Assembly: GCA_938048695.1 (NCBI GenBank)
Contig: CALIUO010000007.1
Span: forward strand, 1-47,555
Length of the DNA stretch: 47,555 nucleotides
DNA from: an uncultured SAR86 cluster bacterium
GTDB taxonomy: Bacteria; Pseudomonadota; Gammaproteobacteria; Magnimaribacterales; Magnimaribacteraceae
Direction: 5' to 3'
A program made the translations under genes and the position numbers. Shown here one piece after another: positions 36,703-44,965 of this stretch. Position 1 is the stretch's first letter. Each line of letters begins with the position of its first letter. Under the pieces are notes generated by a model that made no database searches, was not told where the DNA came from, and saw nothing but the letters and a program-made list of their open reading frames with translations.

Positions 36703-37685
36703 TATTGAATTTTTTTATTTCTGGAAAGAGTTGGTAGTGACGAGTAAGAAGACCAATGCATCCAAATAAAGTCTGCTTTTCCAATTAAATAATCTTCGGA
36801 GAAATAACCCCAAGCTCGACTATCTAAACTATTGTCCCTATTGTCTCCGATAGCAAGATAGCTGCCGTTTGGAACTTTCCATCTATGCTGCGCATAATCA
36901 CTCAAACCAAGAGTTCTGATGACATGTATTCCTTCATTTAGTGTCTCTTGTATAAGATTTTCATCTGAATCGGATTCTATTAGCTTCTGCTGAATCTTCG
37001 TTCCATTTACCCAAATCTCATAACCTTTAATTTCTACAACATCACCAGGAACTCCGATGACTCTCTTAACAAATTTAACGCCACCAGGCGTACATCTGCT
37101 TTCTTGAAGGCTAGAGAATTTTTTCAAAAAAAGCTGGCTTTCTGCAAGTGATAAATTTGCTAAATCGGGCCTTGCCTCAATTGCTTCGGTGTCACAAAGC
37201 GTATGTGGAGGAATAAAGACCGCCACATCATTCCTTTGAGGAGCATTAAAAGCTGTCAAAAGTAAATGAGAGCCTGGAAACTTCAGCCCATAAGCGTATT
37301 TATTAACCAAAACGAAATCCCCGACTTGCAATCCAGGTACCATCGATCGACTGGGTATCTGATAAGGCTCATAGGCAAACGATCTTATACAAGTTATAAC
37401 GAGAAGTATAAAAAAATAAGACTTACTTTCTTTTCTTAATTCCTCTAGTTTAATGAAACTGCCTAAAATCCAAGCAAAAGCTGCAAATAGAGTGGCAGTC
37501 GCCAGTACCAATCCAAAATCTAAGTTTAATTTAAATACTTGGTAGAGAATGAATAAAGCAACCAAGAACATAAAAGCACTTGTGAAGTCTTTGTATTTAT
37601 TTTGACCATCTCTAACAAACTTGATCCATAAAACAAATCCTAATAATTCAACTAGGATAGAAAAAATTAAGCCAGTAGATAGCAC
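36702..37685 (-). CDS. lepB: Signal peptidase I with an atypical insertion
   Basis: A 327-residue membrane serine protease that removes signal peptides. Box B IPSRSMVPG has the nucleophile Ser114, and box D VKRVIGVPGD holds the general-base Lys207. GDNRDNSLDSRAWG is box E. Four hydrophobic helices precede the catalytic domain, against two in E. coli. Between the Ser and Lys boxes there are about 38 more residues than in E. coli, bounded by two cysteines (C164, C198). The GTG at 37685 is chosen as start because GGAG stands 6 nt before it, just past the lepA stop. The ATG at 37736 would overlap lepA by 50 bp. Confidence 0.94.
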   Translation of the reverse strand: MLSTGLIFSILVELLGFVLWIKFVRDGQNKYKDFTSAFMFLVALFILYQVFKLNLDFGLVLATATLFAAFAWILGSFIKLEELRKESKSYFFILLVITCIRSFAYEPYQIPSRSMVPGLQVGDFVLVNKYAYGLKFPGSHLLLTAFNAPQRNDVAVFIPPHTLCDTEAIEARPDLANLSLAESQLFLKKFSSLQESRCTPGGVKFVKRVIGVPGDVVEIKGYEIWVNGTKIQQKLIESDSDENLIQETLNEGIHVIRTLGLSDYAQHRWKVPNGSYLAIGDNRDNSLDSRAWGYFSEDYLIGKADFIWMHWSSYSSLPTLSRNKKIQ

Positions 37686-37686
37686 C

Positions 37687-39471
37687 TTAATCTCCAACCT
37701 TGAGAACAGATAAAAAGGCATCTTGAGGGACTTCAACTCTACCTATATTCTTCATCCTCTTCTTTCCTTCTTTTTGTTTTTTCTGTAGTTTCATTTTTCT
37801 AGTAACGTCACCACCGTAAAGTTTAGCCGTCACGTCTTTTCGATAAGCTTTTACTGTTTGCCTGGAAATTATTTTTGCTCCAATAGCAGCCTGTATAGCA
37901 ACATCAAATTGTTGTCTTGGTATGACTTCCTTTAAAGCTTCAGTAAATTGCTTTCCTTTAAGATTGGCTACTGTTCTATGGGCCATGTAAGCCAGAGCAT
38001 CTACTTTGTCTCCGTTAAGAAGTATGTCTAGTTTGATGACGTCCGATTCCTCATATCTATCTAAAGAATAATCTAAAGAGGCATATCCTCTACTAACGGA
38101 TTTTAATCTATCAAAAAAATCTACCACTATTTCACTCAAAGGTAAGTCGTAACATAATTCGACTTGACCGCCTACATATCTCATGTTGACCTGCTTTCCA
38201 CGCCTGTCATTACATAATTTCATGACAGATCCTATGTAGGAATCTGGAACAAGAATATTTGCCCTTGCGATAGGTTCCAGTATTGTTTTGATTTTTGATG
38301 TATCGGGCAAAGCACTAGGATTTTCTACTCTTCTCACTTCTTGATCAGTAGTGATTACCTCATAGGCAACCGTAGGTGCAGTAGCTATCAAGTCCATTCC
38401 ATATTCTCTATTGAGTCTTTCTGAAATTATCTCCATATGCAATGTCCCTAAGAAGCCACATCTAAAACCCGCACCTAAGGCTTCAGAATGTTCAGGTTCA
38501 TAATGCAAAGAAGCATCATTTAGGCATAATTTTTCTAGCGCTTCTCGAAAAGCTTCAAAGTCATCTGAATCTTGAGGAAATAAAGCCGCATAAACCTGAG
38601 GATTGACTTCCTGAAATCCCTCTAAATTTTCTGTTCCTGAATTAGCTTTAATAATTGTATCTCCTACTGGAGCGCCTCTAATTTCTTTAATACTTGCACA
38701 GATAAATCCTACCTGACCAGAATGTAGTTCTTGAAGATCAGTTATTTTGGGCGTAAAGACCCCTATTTTGTCTACGGTGTGAGTTTCTTTTCTTGAAAAA
38801 ATTTCTATTTTATCTCCTTTAGCAATTTTACCTTTTACAACCCTAACTAATGAGACAACTCCTAAATAATTATCAAACCATGAATCAATAATGGAGGCCT
38901 GCAAAGGTTCTTTAATTTCAACTTTAGGTGCTGGGACCATCTTAACTACCTGCTCTAAGACTTCCTTAATACCCGTTCCATTCTTAGCACTAATTGCTGG
39001 AGCATCAGAAGCATCAACCCCGATAATTTCTTCAATCTCTTTCTTAATTCGCTCAGGATCAGACTGAGCTAAATCTATTTTATTTAAAACTGGAATGATA
39101 GTGAGACCTTCTTCAACAGCGTTATAGCATGTTGAAAGAGTCTGGGCCTCAACTCCTTGAGATGCGTCCACCAATAGAATTGCACCTTCGCAAGCAGAGA
39201 GAGATCTTGAGACTTCATAGGCAAAATCGACATGTCCAGGAGTATCTATCAAATTGAACTGATAAGATTCTCCATCATCAGATTGGTAATTTAGGTTTAC
39301 AGTCTGAGATTTTATGGTGATGCCCCTTTCTTGTTCCAACTCAAGTGTATCAAGAACCTGAGAGGTCATTTCTCTTTCTGACAAGCCGCCGCAAAGTTCA
39401 ATAATTCTATCAGCTAAGGTAGATTTCCCATGATCGATATGGGCAATGATTGAGAAATTTCTTATATTCAT
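37687..39471 (-). CDS. lepA: Elongation factor 4 (LepA)
   Basis: A 594-residue ribosome-associated GTPase (E. coli 599). G1 [13 protein letters not shown] is at residues 10-22, with [27 protein letters not shown] and NKIDLA following. The LepA-specific C-terminal domain includes [20 protein letters not shown]. The order rpoE...lepA-lepB-rnc-era-recO is the classic one. Confidence 0.98.
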   Translation of the reverse strand: MNIRNFSIIAHIDHGKSTLADRIIELCGGLSEREMTSQVLDTLELEQERGITIKSQTVNLNYQSDDGESYQFNLIDTPGHVDFAYEVSRSLSACEGAILLVDASQGVEAQTLSTCYNAVEEGLTIIPVLNKIDLAQSDPERIKKEIEEIIGVDASDAPAISAKNGTGIKEVLEQVVKMVPAPKVEIKEPLQASIIDSWFDNYLGVVSLVRVVKGKIAKGDKIEIFSRKETHTVDKIGVFTPKITDLQELHSGQVGFICASIKEIRGAPVGDTIIKANSGTENLEGFQEVNPQVYAALFPQDSDDFEAFREALEKLCLNDASLHYEPEHSEALGAGFRCGFLGTLHMEIISERLNREYGMDLIATAPTVAYEVITTDQEVRRVENPSALPDTSKIKTILEPIARANILVPDSYIGSVMKLCNDRRGKQVNMRYVGGQVELCYDLPLSEIVVDFFDRLKSVSRGYASLDYSLDRYEESDVIKLDILLNGDKVDALAYMAHRTVANLKGKQFTEALKEVIPRQQFDVAIQAAIGAKIISRQTVKAYRKDVTAKLYGGDVTRKMKLQKKQKEGKKRMKNIGRVEVPQDAFLSVLKVGD

Positions 39472-39481
39472 TGCATTAGGT

Positions 39482-39499
39482 CTAGCTAATAAAAGCTAG
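39482..39499 (-). other. Hairpin in the degQ-lepA gap
   Basis: CTAGCT-AATAAA-AGCTAG is a perfect 6-bp stem with a 6-nt loop, lying in the 33-bp gap between degQ and lepA. It is followed on the minus strand by ACCTAATGC, not a T-tract, so it is not a classic terminator. It could be an RNA-processing or attenuation element that lowers read-through from the stress operon into lepA. Confidence 0.35.
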
Positions 39500-39504
39500 G
39501 AACT

Positions 39505-40893
39505 CTATTTTGACAAATTTAAACTAAGAATTCTCTTATTTCCGTTCCTTGAGACACCGATGGTGGTATTTCTTTCAACATCCAAATCAGAAAGAACATC
39601 TCTAAACTCATTAACATTTTGAATCTTTACTCTTGCTAGTGAGTAAATAATGTCCCCTCTTCTTATCCCTGACTTGTAAGCAATGCCATTTGGATCAACA
39701 GAAGTCACCATTACACCTTCGATGAATATTCTTTGATTATTTTCAACCTGATTTTCAACAACGATTCCCAAAATATTCTCCTGAGTATCATTGAAAGCAA
39801 CAGCTGGATCTTTGGGCAATTCACCTACAGTTACTTTTATGGTTTTTTTCTTACCGTCTCTTAAAACCATAGCGTTTACTTCAGTCTCAGGCCTAATAGC
39901 CCCAACAGTTAGGGGCAGATCAGAAGAATAAAAGATTTCTTCCCCATCAAAGAACAGAATTACATCTTCTTCTTTCAGGCCAGACTGCTCTGCTGGACTA
40001 TCTTTAATGATCTGAGAGATTAAAGCCCCTTTTGGAATTTCCATATCTAAAGCCTCAGCAAGTTCGCTAGTTATTTCTTGAATGCTGACTCCTAACCATC
40101 CTCTGGCAACATAACCTTTTTCTTTTAACTGATCTGCTACATCCATCGCATAATCTATTGGAATTGCAAAAGATACGCCCATATAACCACCCGACCTAGT
40201 ATAAATTTGTGAGTTAATTCCCACTACCTCACCTTCTAGATTAAAGAGAGGACCTCCAGAATTTCCAGGATTAATTGCAACATCTGTTTGTATGAATGGA
40301 ACATACGTTGAGTCAGAGCCATTGGGTATGCTCCTACCTTTTGCACTTACAATTCCCGAAGTGACTGAGAACCTAAGCTGAAAGGGAGAACCAATAGCCA
40401 CGACCCATTCTCCTACCTTTAGATCTTTAGATTTACCAATTTTTAGAGTTGGTAGATTCTTGGCATCGATTTTTAGTAACGCTACATCAGATCTCTCATC
40501 TGCTCCTATAACCTCTGCCTGATATTCCCTTCTGTCCCCTAAGCTTACAGTTATCTCATCTGCGTCTTCGACTACATGATTGTTAGTCAATAAATATCCA
40601 TCTTCAGAGATAATAAATCCTGAGCCCGTAGACATGACTGGTCTAGTATTCTCTCTGGGTTGAGATGGTCTGGGTTGCTGGCCAAAAAATCTCTCGAAAA
40701 ATTCGTCATATCTAGGATCACCAAAACCTCTTCCGTAAGTATTCCTTTCTTTTACAGTTCTTGAACTGGTGATATTAACAACAGCAGATGACGAATTCTC
40801 AGCTAAATCTGAAAAATTAGGTAACTCTCTTGCTTCAATTGCGCTAAAAAAAGATACAAGCAGGGTCAGCAAAAATATTTTGTTTTTTGTCAT
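39505..40893 (-). CDS. Periplasmic serine protease of the Do family (DegQ/MucD type)
   Basis: A 462-residue HtrA-family protease/chaperone. Residues 1-21 are a signal peptide (IFLLTLLVSFFSAIEA). The catalytic triad is His106 (TNNHVV), Asp136 (SDVALLKI) and Ser212 (NPGNSGGPL). Two PDZ domains follow (starting near GWLGVSIQEI at about 263 and near residue 370). The LA loop is short, as in DegQ/MucD rather than DegP. It lies 5 bp after rseA, so it belongs to the rpoE-rseA operon, matching the algU-mucA-...-mucD order of pseudomonads without mucB and mucC. Confidence 0.95.
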   Translation of the reverse strand: MTKNKIFLLTLLVSFFSAIEARELPNFSDLAENSSSAVVNITSSRTVKERNTYGRGFGDPRYDEFFERFFGQQPRPSQPRENTRPVMSTGSGFIISEDGYLLTNNHVVEDADEITVSLGDRREYQAEVIGADERSDVALLKIDAKNLPTLKIGKSKDLKVGEWVVAIGSPFQLRFSVTSGIVSAKGRSIPNGSDSTYVPFIQTDVAINPGNSGGPLFNLEGEVVGINSQIYTRSGGYMGVSFAIPIDYAMDVADQLKEKGYVARGWLGVSIQEITSELAEALDMEIPKGALISQIIKDSPAEQSGLKEEDVILFFDGEEIFYSSDLPLTVGAIRPETEVNAMVLRDGKKKTIKVTVGELPKDPAVAFNDTQENILGIVVENQVENNQRIFIEGVMVTSVDPNGIAYKSGIRRGDIIYSLARVKIQNVNEFRDVLSDLDVERNTTIGVSRNGNKRILSLNLSK

Positions 40894-40898
40894 TTTTT

Positions 40899-41591
40899 TT
40901 ATTTTAATTTATCAGCAAAAAAATTTGCTTTCTGAAGAATTTGATTTTTTTGGTCAGTAGAAATGTTCCCACTAACCGATAAGACATAAACTCCGGTTCT
41001 GGATTTTATGTATGAAATCTTTGTAGCTTCATTTAACCCTATTTTATTGATTTCTTTAATCGGATACAAACTCACTTTGAAGGTTTCTCCTGAATTAGAA
41101 AATTTATAATTGGCTAGTGTGCCTAGATTATTCGATTCAAAGCCTTGAAGGATAACATCCATTCCAGACACTGAATCATTCAAAACCTGCATTGCTTGTG
41201 GACTTTCTATTGCTTGATTGATCTTTTGAGAAGCAAGATCAGAAAAACTTTCTGTTGTTTGGGGCATCAAAGAGAAGATAATAACGCCAAAACACCCTAT
41301 CAAAGAAGCTAAATAAAATTGATATTGAGGAAAAAGGTTGTTTTTAATTTGCTTTGTTTGGTTTGGTCTTCTTTTTCCAAGCTTAGAATAAAGTGATTCA
41401 GTTATATCTGAATCAAGAAATTCAGAGCTGGGTTTTTCCAATGCTTGTTTGGTCTGATGAATGCTTCGCCAAAATTCTCTGTACTCAGGATTTGACGATA
41501 TTTCGGTCAATATTCTTCTAGTTTCAAAGTCTGAAAGCTCTCCATCAGCCAAAGCAGATATTTTCTCTTTCATATTTTTATTATTATTCAT
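40899..41591 (-). CDS. rseA: Anti-sigma-E factor RseA/MucA-like
   Basis: A 230-residue single-span inner-membrane protein. The cytoplasmic N-terminus has the RseA signature KEKISALADGELSDFETRRIL (about residues 8-28) and a conserved Trp-containing EYREFWRSIHQTKQAL helix that binds sigma factor. One membrane helix lies at about residues 90-110 (FYLASLIGCFGVIIFSLM). The periplasmic part is about 120 residues. Its ATG overlaps the rpoE stop (ATGA), with GAGG 7 nt upstream. It is expected to hold RpoE inactive until DegS/RseP-type cleavage. Confidence 0.9.
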   Translation of the reverse strand: MNNNKNMKEKISALADGELSDFETRRILTEISSNPEYREFWRSIHQTKQALEKPSSEFLDSDITESLYSKLGKRRPNQTKQIKNNLFPQYQFYLASLIGCFGVIIFSLMPQTTESFSDLASQKINQAIESPQAMQVLNDSVSGMDVILQGFESNNLGTLANYKFSNSGETFKVSLYPIKEINKIGLNEATKISYIKSRTGVYVLSVSGNISTDQKNQILQKANFFADKLK

Positions 41592-42196
41592 TTCGTAACC
41601 TCTAAATGTTTTGTCTTATAGGCTTGCTTATATTGCGATATTGCTTCGTCAACAACTTCTCTACCTCGAAATATTCTCGACCTAACCGTTCCCACAGGAC
41701 AATTTACAACCTTAGCTATCTCTTCATAACTTAGTCCATCTAGCTCCCTTAATGTAAGAGCAGTTTTGGTATCTTCCCCAAGCTGATCAATAGTTTCTGT
41801 TATAAGCTTTTTTAGTTGTGAAGCTTGCAATAAGTCTTCGGGAGTGTCGGTATCTTCATATTCAATTTCATAAGTTTGATCTTCTGATATATCGGAACTT
41901 AATAATTCATTCTTTCTCTTTTTTGATACGAGGAAGTTCTTTGAAGTATTGACGGTTATTCTATATATCCAAGTGTAAAAAGAACTATCCTCTCTAAAAG
42001 ATGCAAGAGAATTAAAAGATTTTATAAAAGATTCCTGAACAAGGTCCTCTGCTATATGTATATCTTTCACAAACCTAAAGGCTGTTGATATAAGTCGAGA
42101 TTGATATTTCAATACAAGCAGATCAAATGCTTGATAATCTCCTGCTTTAGCTCTTCTAACGAGCCCTAGATCTATTGCCTTATTTGAAACTTTCAT
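41588..42196 (-). CDS. rpoE: RNA polymerase sigma factor RpoE (AlgU), ECF group
   Basis: A 202-residue ECF sigma factor for envelope stress. Region 2 (FDLLVLKYQSRLISTAFRFV, AEDLVQESFIKSFNSL, FYTWIYRITVNTSKN) and region 4 (LTLRELDGLSYEEIAKVVNC, PVGTVRSRIFRGREVV) are complete. A 30-residue acidic linker separates them. It is encoded first in rpoE-rseA-degQ. A sigma-E-type promoter lies directly upstream in the 36-bp gap to glk, pointing to autoregulation. Confidence 0.96.
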   Translation of the reverse strand: MKVSNKAIDLGLVRRAKAGDYQAFDLLVLKYQSRLISTAFRFVKDIHIAEDLVQESFIKSFNSLASFREDSSFYTWIYRITVNTSKNFLVSKKRKNELLSSDISEDQTYEIEYEDTDTPEDLLQASQLKKLITETIDQLGEDTKTALTLRELDGLSYEEIAKVVNCPVGTVRSRIFRGREVVDEAISQYKQAYKTKHLEVTK

Positions 42197-42207
42197 TTTA
42201 CGTAATG

Positions 42208-42234
42208 ATAGACCATTAAATAAAGATTAAGTTC
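42208..42234 (-). promoter_or_regulatory. Sigma-E-type promoter of rpoE
   Basis: On the minus strand GAACTT (42234-42229) is followed after exactly 16 bp by TCTAT (42212-42208), preceded by GG. E. coli sigma-E promoters have GAACTT-N16-TCTGA or TCTAA, as in rpoHP3 and rpoEP2. Only the last base of the -10 is off the usual form. The -35 overlaps the glk stop codon. Only 11 bp separate the -10 from the rpoE ATG. Confidence 0.75.
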
Positions 42235-43159
42235 ACGAAACGAGTAATTTCTTCGATAATTCTAGACCTCCAACAAAACCTATATTTTCTATATTTACTA
42301 TAGCCAGGGGTATTGATTGCATGAAATCGCCCATAGTCTCACTATCTTCAAAAGTTTTTCTAAATTCTTGATAATCTTCTTCAAGCAATAAAGAGTTAAC
42401 TATGGAGCCTGATAGCAAAACACCACCATTTGCTCCCCAGACTAATGCCATATATCTTAGGTAAGAAGATAAAAGGTAATTGAGGAGGTTAATAACCTGA
42501 AGGCAATAAGTATCCGTCCTGTTTGAAAGTATGTCCTCGCTAGACAGTGCATTGTCCGCATTTTCGGTTAAAGAAGAATAGAAGTAAGTTATACCCTTCC
42601 CTGAGAGGAAATCTTCATAGGTGGGAACTCTCTTAAAATCTGAGATGAAACGATCAATTATTTTTTTTAAATCAGGTCTTAAGATCTTGTCAGATATATT
42701 GATATGTCCCGCTTCGGTAGCAACCACATTGCCGTTTACTATTCCCGCTAAACCTAGTCCAGTGCCAGGTGCAATAAGTATTTTAGCCCCATCAGAAAGT
42801 TTTGGTTCGCCTATATAAGATAAATCTGAAGTCTTGAGACTTGAAATTGCATACCCCTGAAGTTCAAGATCATTAACAACTAGCAAGCCTGCAGAAAAAA
42901 GCTTCCTTCTAGTTTGAGAAATACTAAATTCAAGATTAACATTTACGAAAATAACTTTATCGCCAAGTATCGGTGCGGCTACTCCGATTATGGCCTTATC
43001 AAGATCTTCTAGTTTATGATCTGACATATATTGCAAACAGAGTGATTCTAGTGAATTGAAATTGCTAATTTTATAATTCGCTTCACAAAAAAATGATGAG
43101 CTGTCTTTTGTAACGCAAAATCTTGCGTTGGTTGCACCCAAGTCTGCGATAAGAATCAT
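42233..43159 (-). CDS. glk: Glucokinase
   Basis: A 308-residue bacterial-type hexokinase, ATP + glucose to glucose-6-phosphate. The phosphate-1 motif ILIADLGATNARFCV is at the N-terminus. VVNDLELQGYAI has the catalytic Asp (about residue 92), LIAPGTGLGLAG the phosphate-2 loop (about 129) and EAGHINI the substrate site (about 152). It overlaps sdhE by 1 bp (TAATG). Activity on another sugar is possible, but the whole Glk architecture is present. Confidence 0.93.
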   Translation of the reverse strand: MILIADLGATNARFCVTKDSSSFFCEANYKISNFNSLESLCLQYMSDHKLEDLDKAIIGVAAPILGDKVIFVNVNLEFSISQTRRKLFSAGLLVVNDLELQGYAISSLKTSDLSYIGEPKLSDGAKILIAPGTGLGLAGIVNGNVVATEAGHINISDKILRPDLKKIIDRFISDFKRVPTYEDFLSGKGITYFYSSLTENADNALSSEDILSNRTDTYCLQVINLLNYLLSSYLRYMALVWGANGGVLLSGSIVNSLLLEEDYQEFRKTFEDSETMGDFMQSIPLAIVNIENIGFVGGLELSKKLLVS

Positions 43160-43419
43160 TAGGACTTTTCCAATTGAGAAATTTGAAAATCAAGTATTTT
43201 AGAAATGATTGAATTTAGATCTTCATCATCAAAAGCTTTCTTATTTACTAAAATATCGAATATCTCAATATCCTCGTAGGCCAGCAATTTCCTAAAATTA
43301 TTAATTTCTTCTTCTTCCAATGAAGAAAAATTACTTTCCACAAATGGAATAAGGATGGCGTCTAGTTCCCACAAACCGCGCCTGCATTGCCACAGTATTT
43401 TTTTCTCTAATTCATTCAA
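43159..43419 (-). CDS. sdhE: FAD assembly factor SdhE
   Basis: An 86-residue helical protein that promotes covalent FAD attachment to succinate dehydrogenase. The conserved CRRGLWELD (RGxxE motif, residues 12-20), IPFVESNF and FRKLLAYEDIEIFDILV are all recognisable. It is divergent from ygfZ with only 23 bp between the start codons, a common sdhE/ygfZ arrangement. Confidence 0.94.
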   Translation of the reverse strand: MNELEKKILWQCRRGLWELDAILIPFVESNFSSLEEEEINNFRKLLAYEDIEIFDILVNKKAFDDEDLNSIISKILDFQISQLEKS

Positions 43420-43429
43420 AATATTGCCT

Positions 43430-43435
43430 TATAAT
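43430..43435 (+). promoter_or_regulatory. Candidate -10 box of ygfZ, leaderless geometry
   Basis: A perfect TATAAT ends 7 nt before the ygfZ GTG, with no convincing -35 and no Shine-Dalgarno sequence. Transcription would begin at or next to the start codon, giving a leaderless mRNA. The site lies in the 23-bp gap to the divergent sdhE. Confidence 0.45.
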
Positions 43436-43442
43436 AGTTATC

Positions 43443-44276
43443 GTGGAACAAAGTAGTCTTATAAATCTTGAGTATTTGAGCATACTTGAATTAAATGGCA
43501 AAGGCTCATTTGAACTGCTGCAAGGTCAAATAACGTCAGATATGGAAAAGGTCTCTGAAGACAATTGTGTTTTAGGTTCAATTTGTGATGTGAAAGGCAG
43601 GGTCATAGGTTCATTCATTACTGCTATAAATTCCAAAAAAGTTGATTCATATCACCTAATAGGTGATCAAAAAGTGCTTGAGTTAATCCAGAACGTGCTC
43701 CAAAAGTATCAGCCCTTTTATGATTCCAAAATGTCATTGGAAGTTGGGTATAAATTCTATGGAATCCCAGCTGATTGGCTTAAGGAGAACTTTCCCACCG
43801 CTAATTTAGATAAAACATATGAAAGTAATGATTCATTTTCTAGAATCCATTACCTAGAAAAGAAGTTTCATATAATTTATGCCCAAGATCTGACTGTATT
43901 TGATATCTATGATATTTCTAATGATAAGAACGAATGGAAGTTAGATGAAATAGCGAATTTCAATTACGAAGTTACTTATGATTCTAGCAATAAATTTACG
44001 CCTCATGAGCTTGGGTATCACCTCACATCAAGAGTGGATTTTGAGAAAGGTTGCTACACTGGTCAAGAAATAGTCGCAAGAATGCACTACAGGGCAAAAA
44101 AACTTCCTAACATAATCATCCAAAAAGCAGACAAAGAAGTAAAAGCATTATCAAAAGTTTATGATGAAAATCAAAAACCAATAGGTTTAGTTTTAATGTC
44201 CTCATCAATTGAAGGGGAAAATCACTACCTTCTATCTATGAACAAGAACTACATAGATCAGAAGGTAATTTTTTAA
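43443..44276 (+). CDS. ygfZ: Folate-binding protein YgfZ
   Basis: A 277-residue protein with the GcvT-like folate-binding fold, needed for certain iron-sulfur enzymes such as MiaB. The diagnostic signature KGCYTGQEIVARMHYRA with its essential Cys is near residues 199-215. FELLQGQITSDM (about 18-29) and FTPHELGYHL are other marks. The start is GTG. E. coli YgfZ is about 326 residues, so the protein is somewhat short. Its stop is interlocked with that of ung. Confidence 0.94.
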   Translation: MEQSSLINLEYLSILELNGKGSFELLQGQITSDMEKVSEDNCVLGSICDVKGRVIGSFITAINSKKVDSYHLIGDQKVLELIQNVLQKYQPFYDSKMSLEVGYKFYGIPADWLKENFPTANLDKTYESNDSFSRIHYLEKKFHIIYAQDLTVFDIYDISNDKNEWKLDEIANFNYEVTYDSSNKFTPHELGYHLTSRVDFEKGCYTGQEIVARMHYRAKKLPNIIIQKADKEVKALSKVYDENQKPIGLVLMSSSIEGENHYLLSMNKNYIDQKVIF

Positions 44277-44965
44277 TTACCCTCTTCTTCGGTCCATCGA
44301 ATTGGAGTCTTTCCCACCATGATAAGATAATCATTTGCCTTGGAAAAATGCTTAGAGCCAAAAAAACCTCTATGAGCTGACAAGGGAGATGGATGTGGTG
44401 CATGCAATATTTTATGTCGAGTAGATTCAATAATTGAACCCTTCTTTTGGGCGTAACTGCCCCATAGCAAAAAAACTAAATTAGTTTTTTGATTCAATAT
44501 CTCAATAATTTTATCTGTAAAAACCTCCCAACCTTTATTTGCATGTGAGGCAGCTAAACCTTTTTCTACAGTCAGTACCGAGTTCAAAAGCAATACTCCC
44601 TGTTTTGCCCAAAAAGTTAAATCTCCATGATTGGGTGGAATTTGTTTAGTGTCTTCTTTGATCTCTTTATAAATATTCATTAGCGATGGAGGAATTTTTG
44701 TCTGTCTTTCAACCGAAAATGCGAGGCCGTTAGCTTGCCCCAGTCCATGGTAAGGATCCTGCCCCAAAATCACCAACTTTACATCATTTAAAGGAGTCAT
44801 TTTTAGGGATGCAAAGGTCTTTTCAGTAGAAGGAAAAATAGTTTTTTTATTTACTTTTTCTTTAATCAAGAATTCACGTAAATTAAGCATGTATGGTTTT
44901 GTAAATTCATTTTCTAGCACTTCAAGCCAAGACAAATCCATATTTGGCAGTTTGTTTAGAGTCAT
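44273..44965 (-). CDS. ung: Uracil-DNA glycosylase
   Basis: A protein of about 230 residues (E. coli 229) excising uracil from DNA. The water-activating loop VILGQDPYHG, the LLLNSVLTVE segment, LLWGSYAQ and the C-terminal HPSPLSAHRGFFGSKHFS are all present. The reading frame is open to 45034, but the family begins near DLSWLEVLENE. I take ATG 44965, which has GAG about 5 nt upstream; ATG 44941 is the other candidate. Starting at 45034 would run into the DnaA-box cluster. Confidence 0.94.
   Translation of the reverse strand: MTLNKLPNMDLSWLEVLENEFTKPYMLNLREFLIKEKVNKKTIFPSTEKTFASLKMTPLNDVKLVILGQDPYHGLGQANGLAFSVERQTKIPPSLMNIYKEIKEDTKQIPPNHGDLTFWAKQGVLLLNSVLTVEKGLAASHANKGWEVFTDKIIEILNQKTNLVFLLWGSYAQKKGSIIESTRHKILHAPHPSPLSAHRGFFGSKHFSKANDYLIMVGKTPIRWTEEEGN

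Noticed and set aside
37686-37736. Longer lepB starting at 37736 inside lepA
   Set aside because: It would overlap lepA by 50 bp with no ribosome-binding site, while GTG 37685 has GGAG at the right distance.
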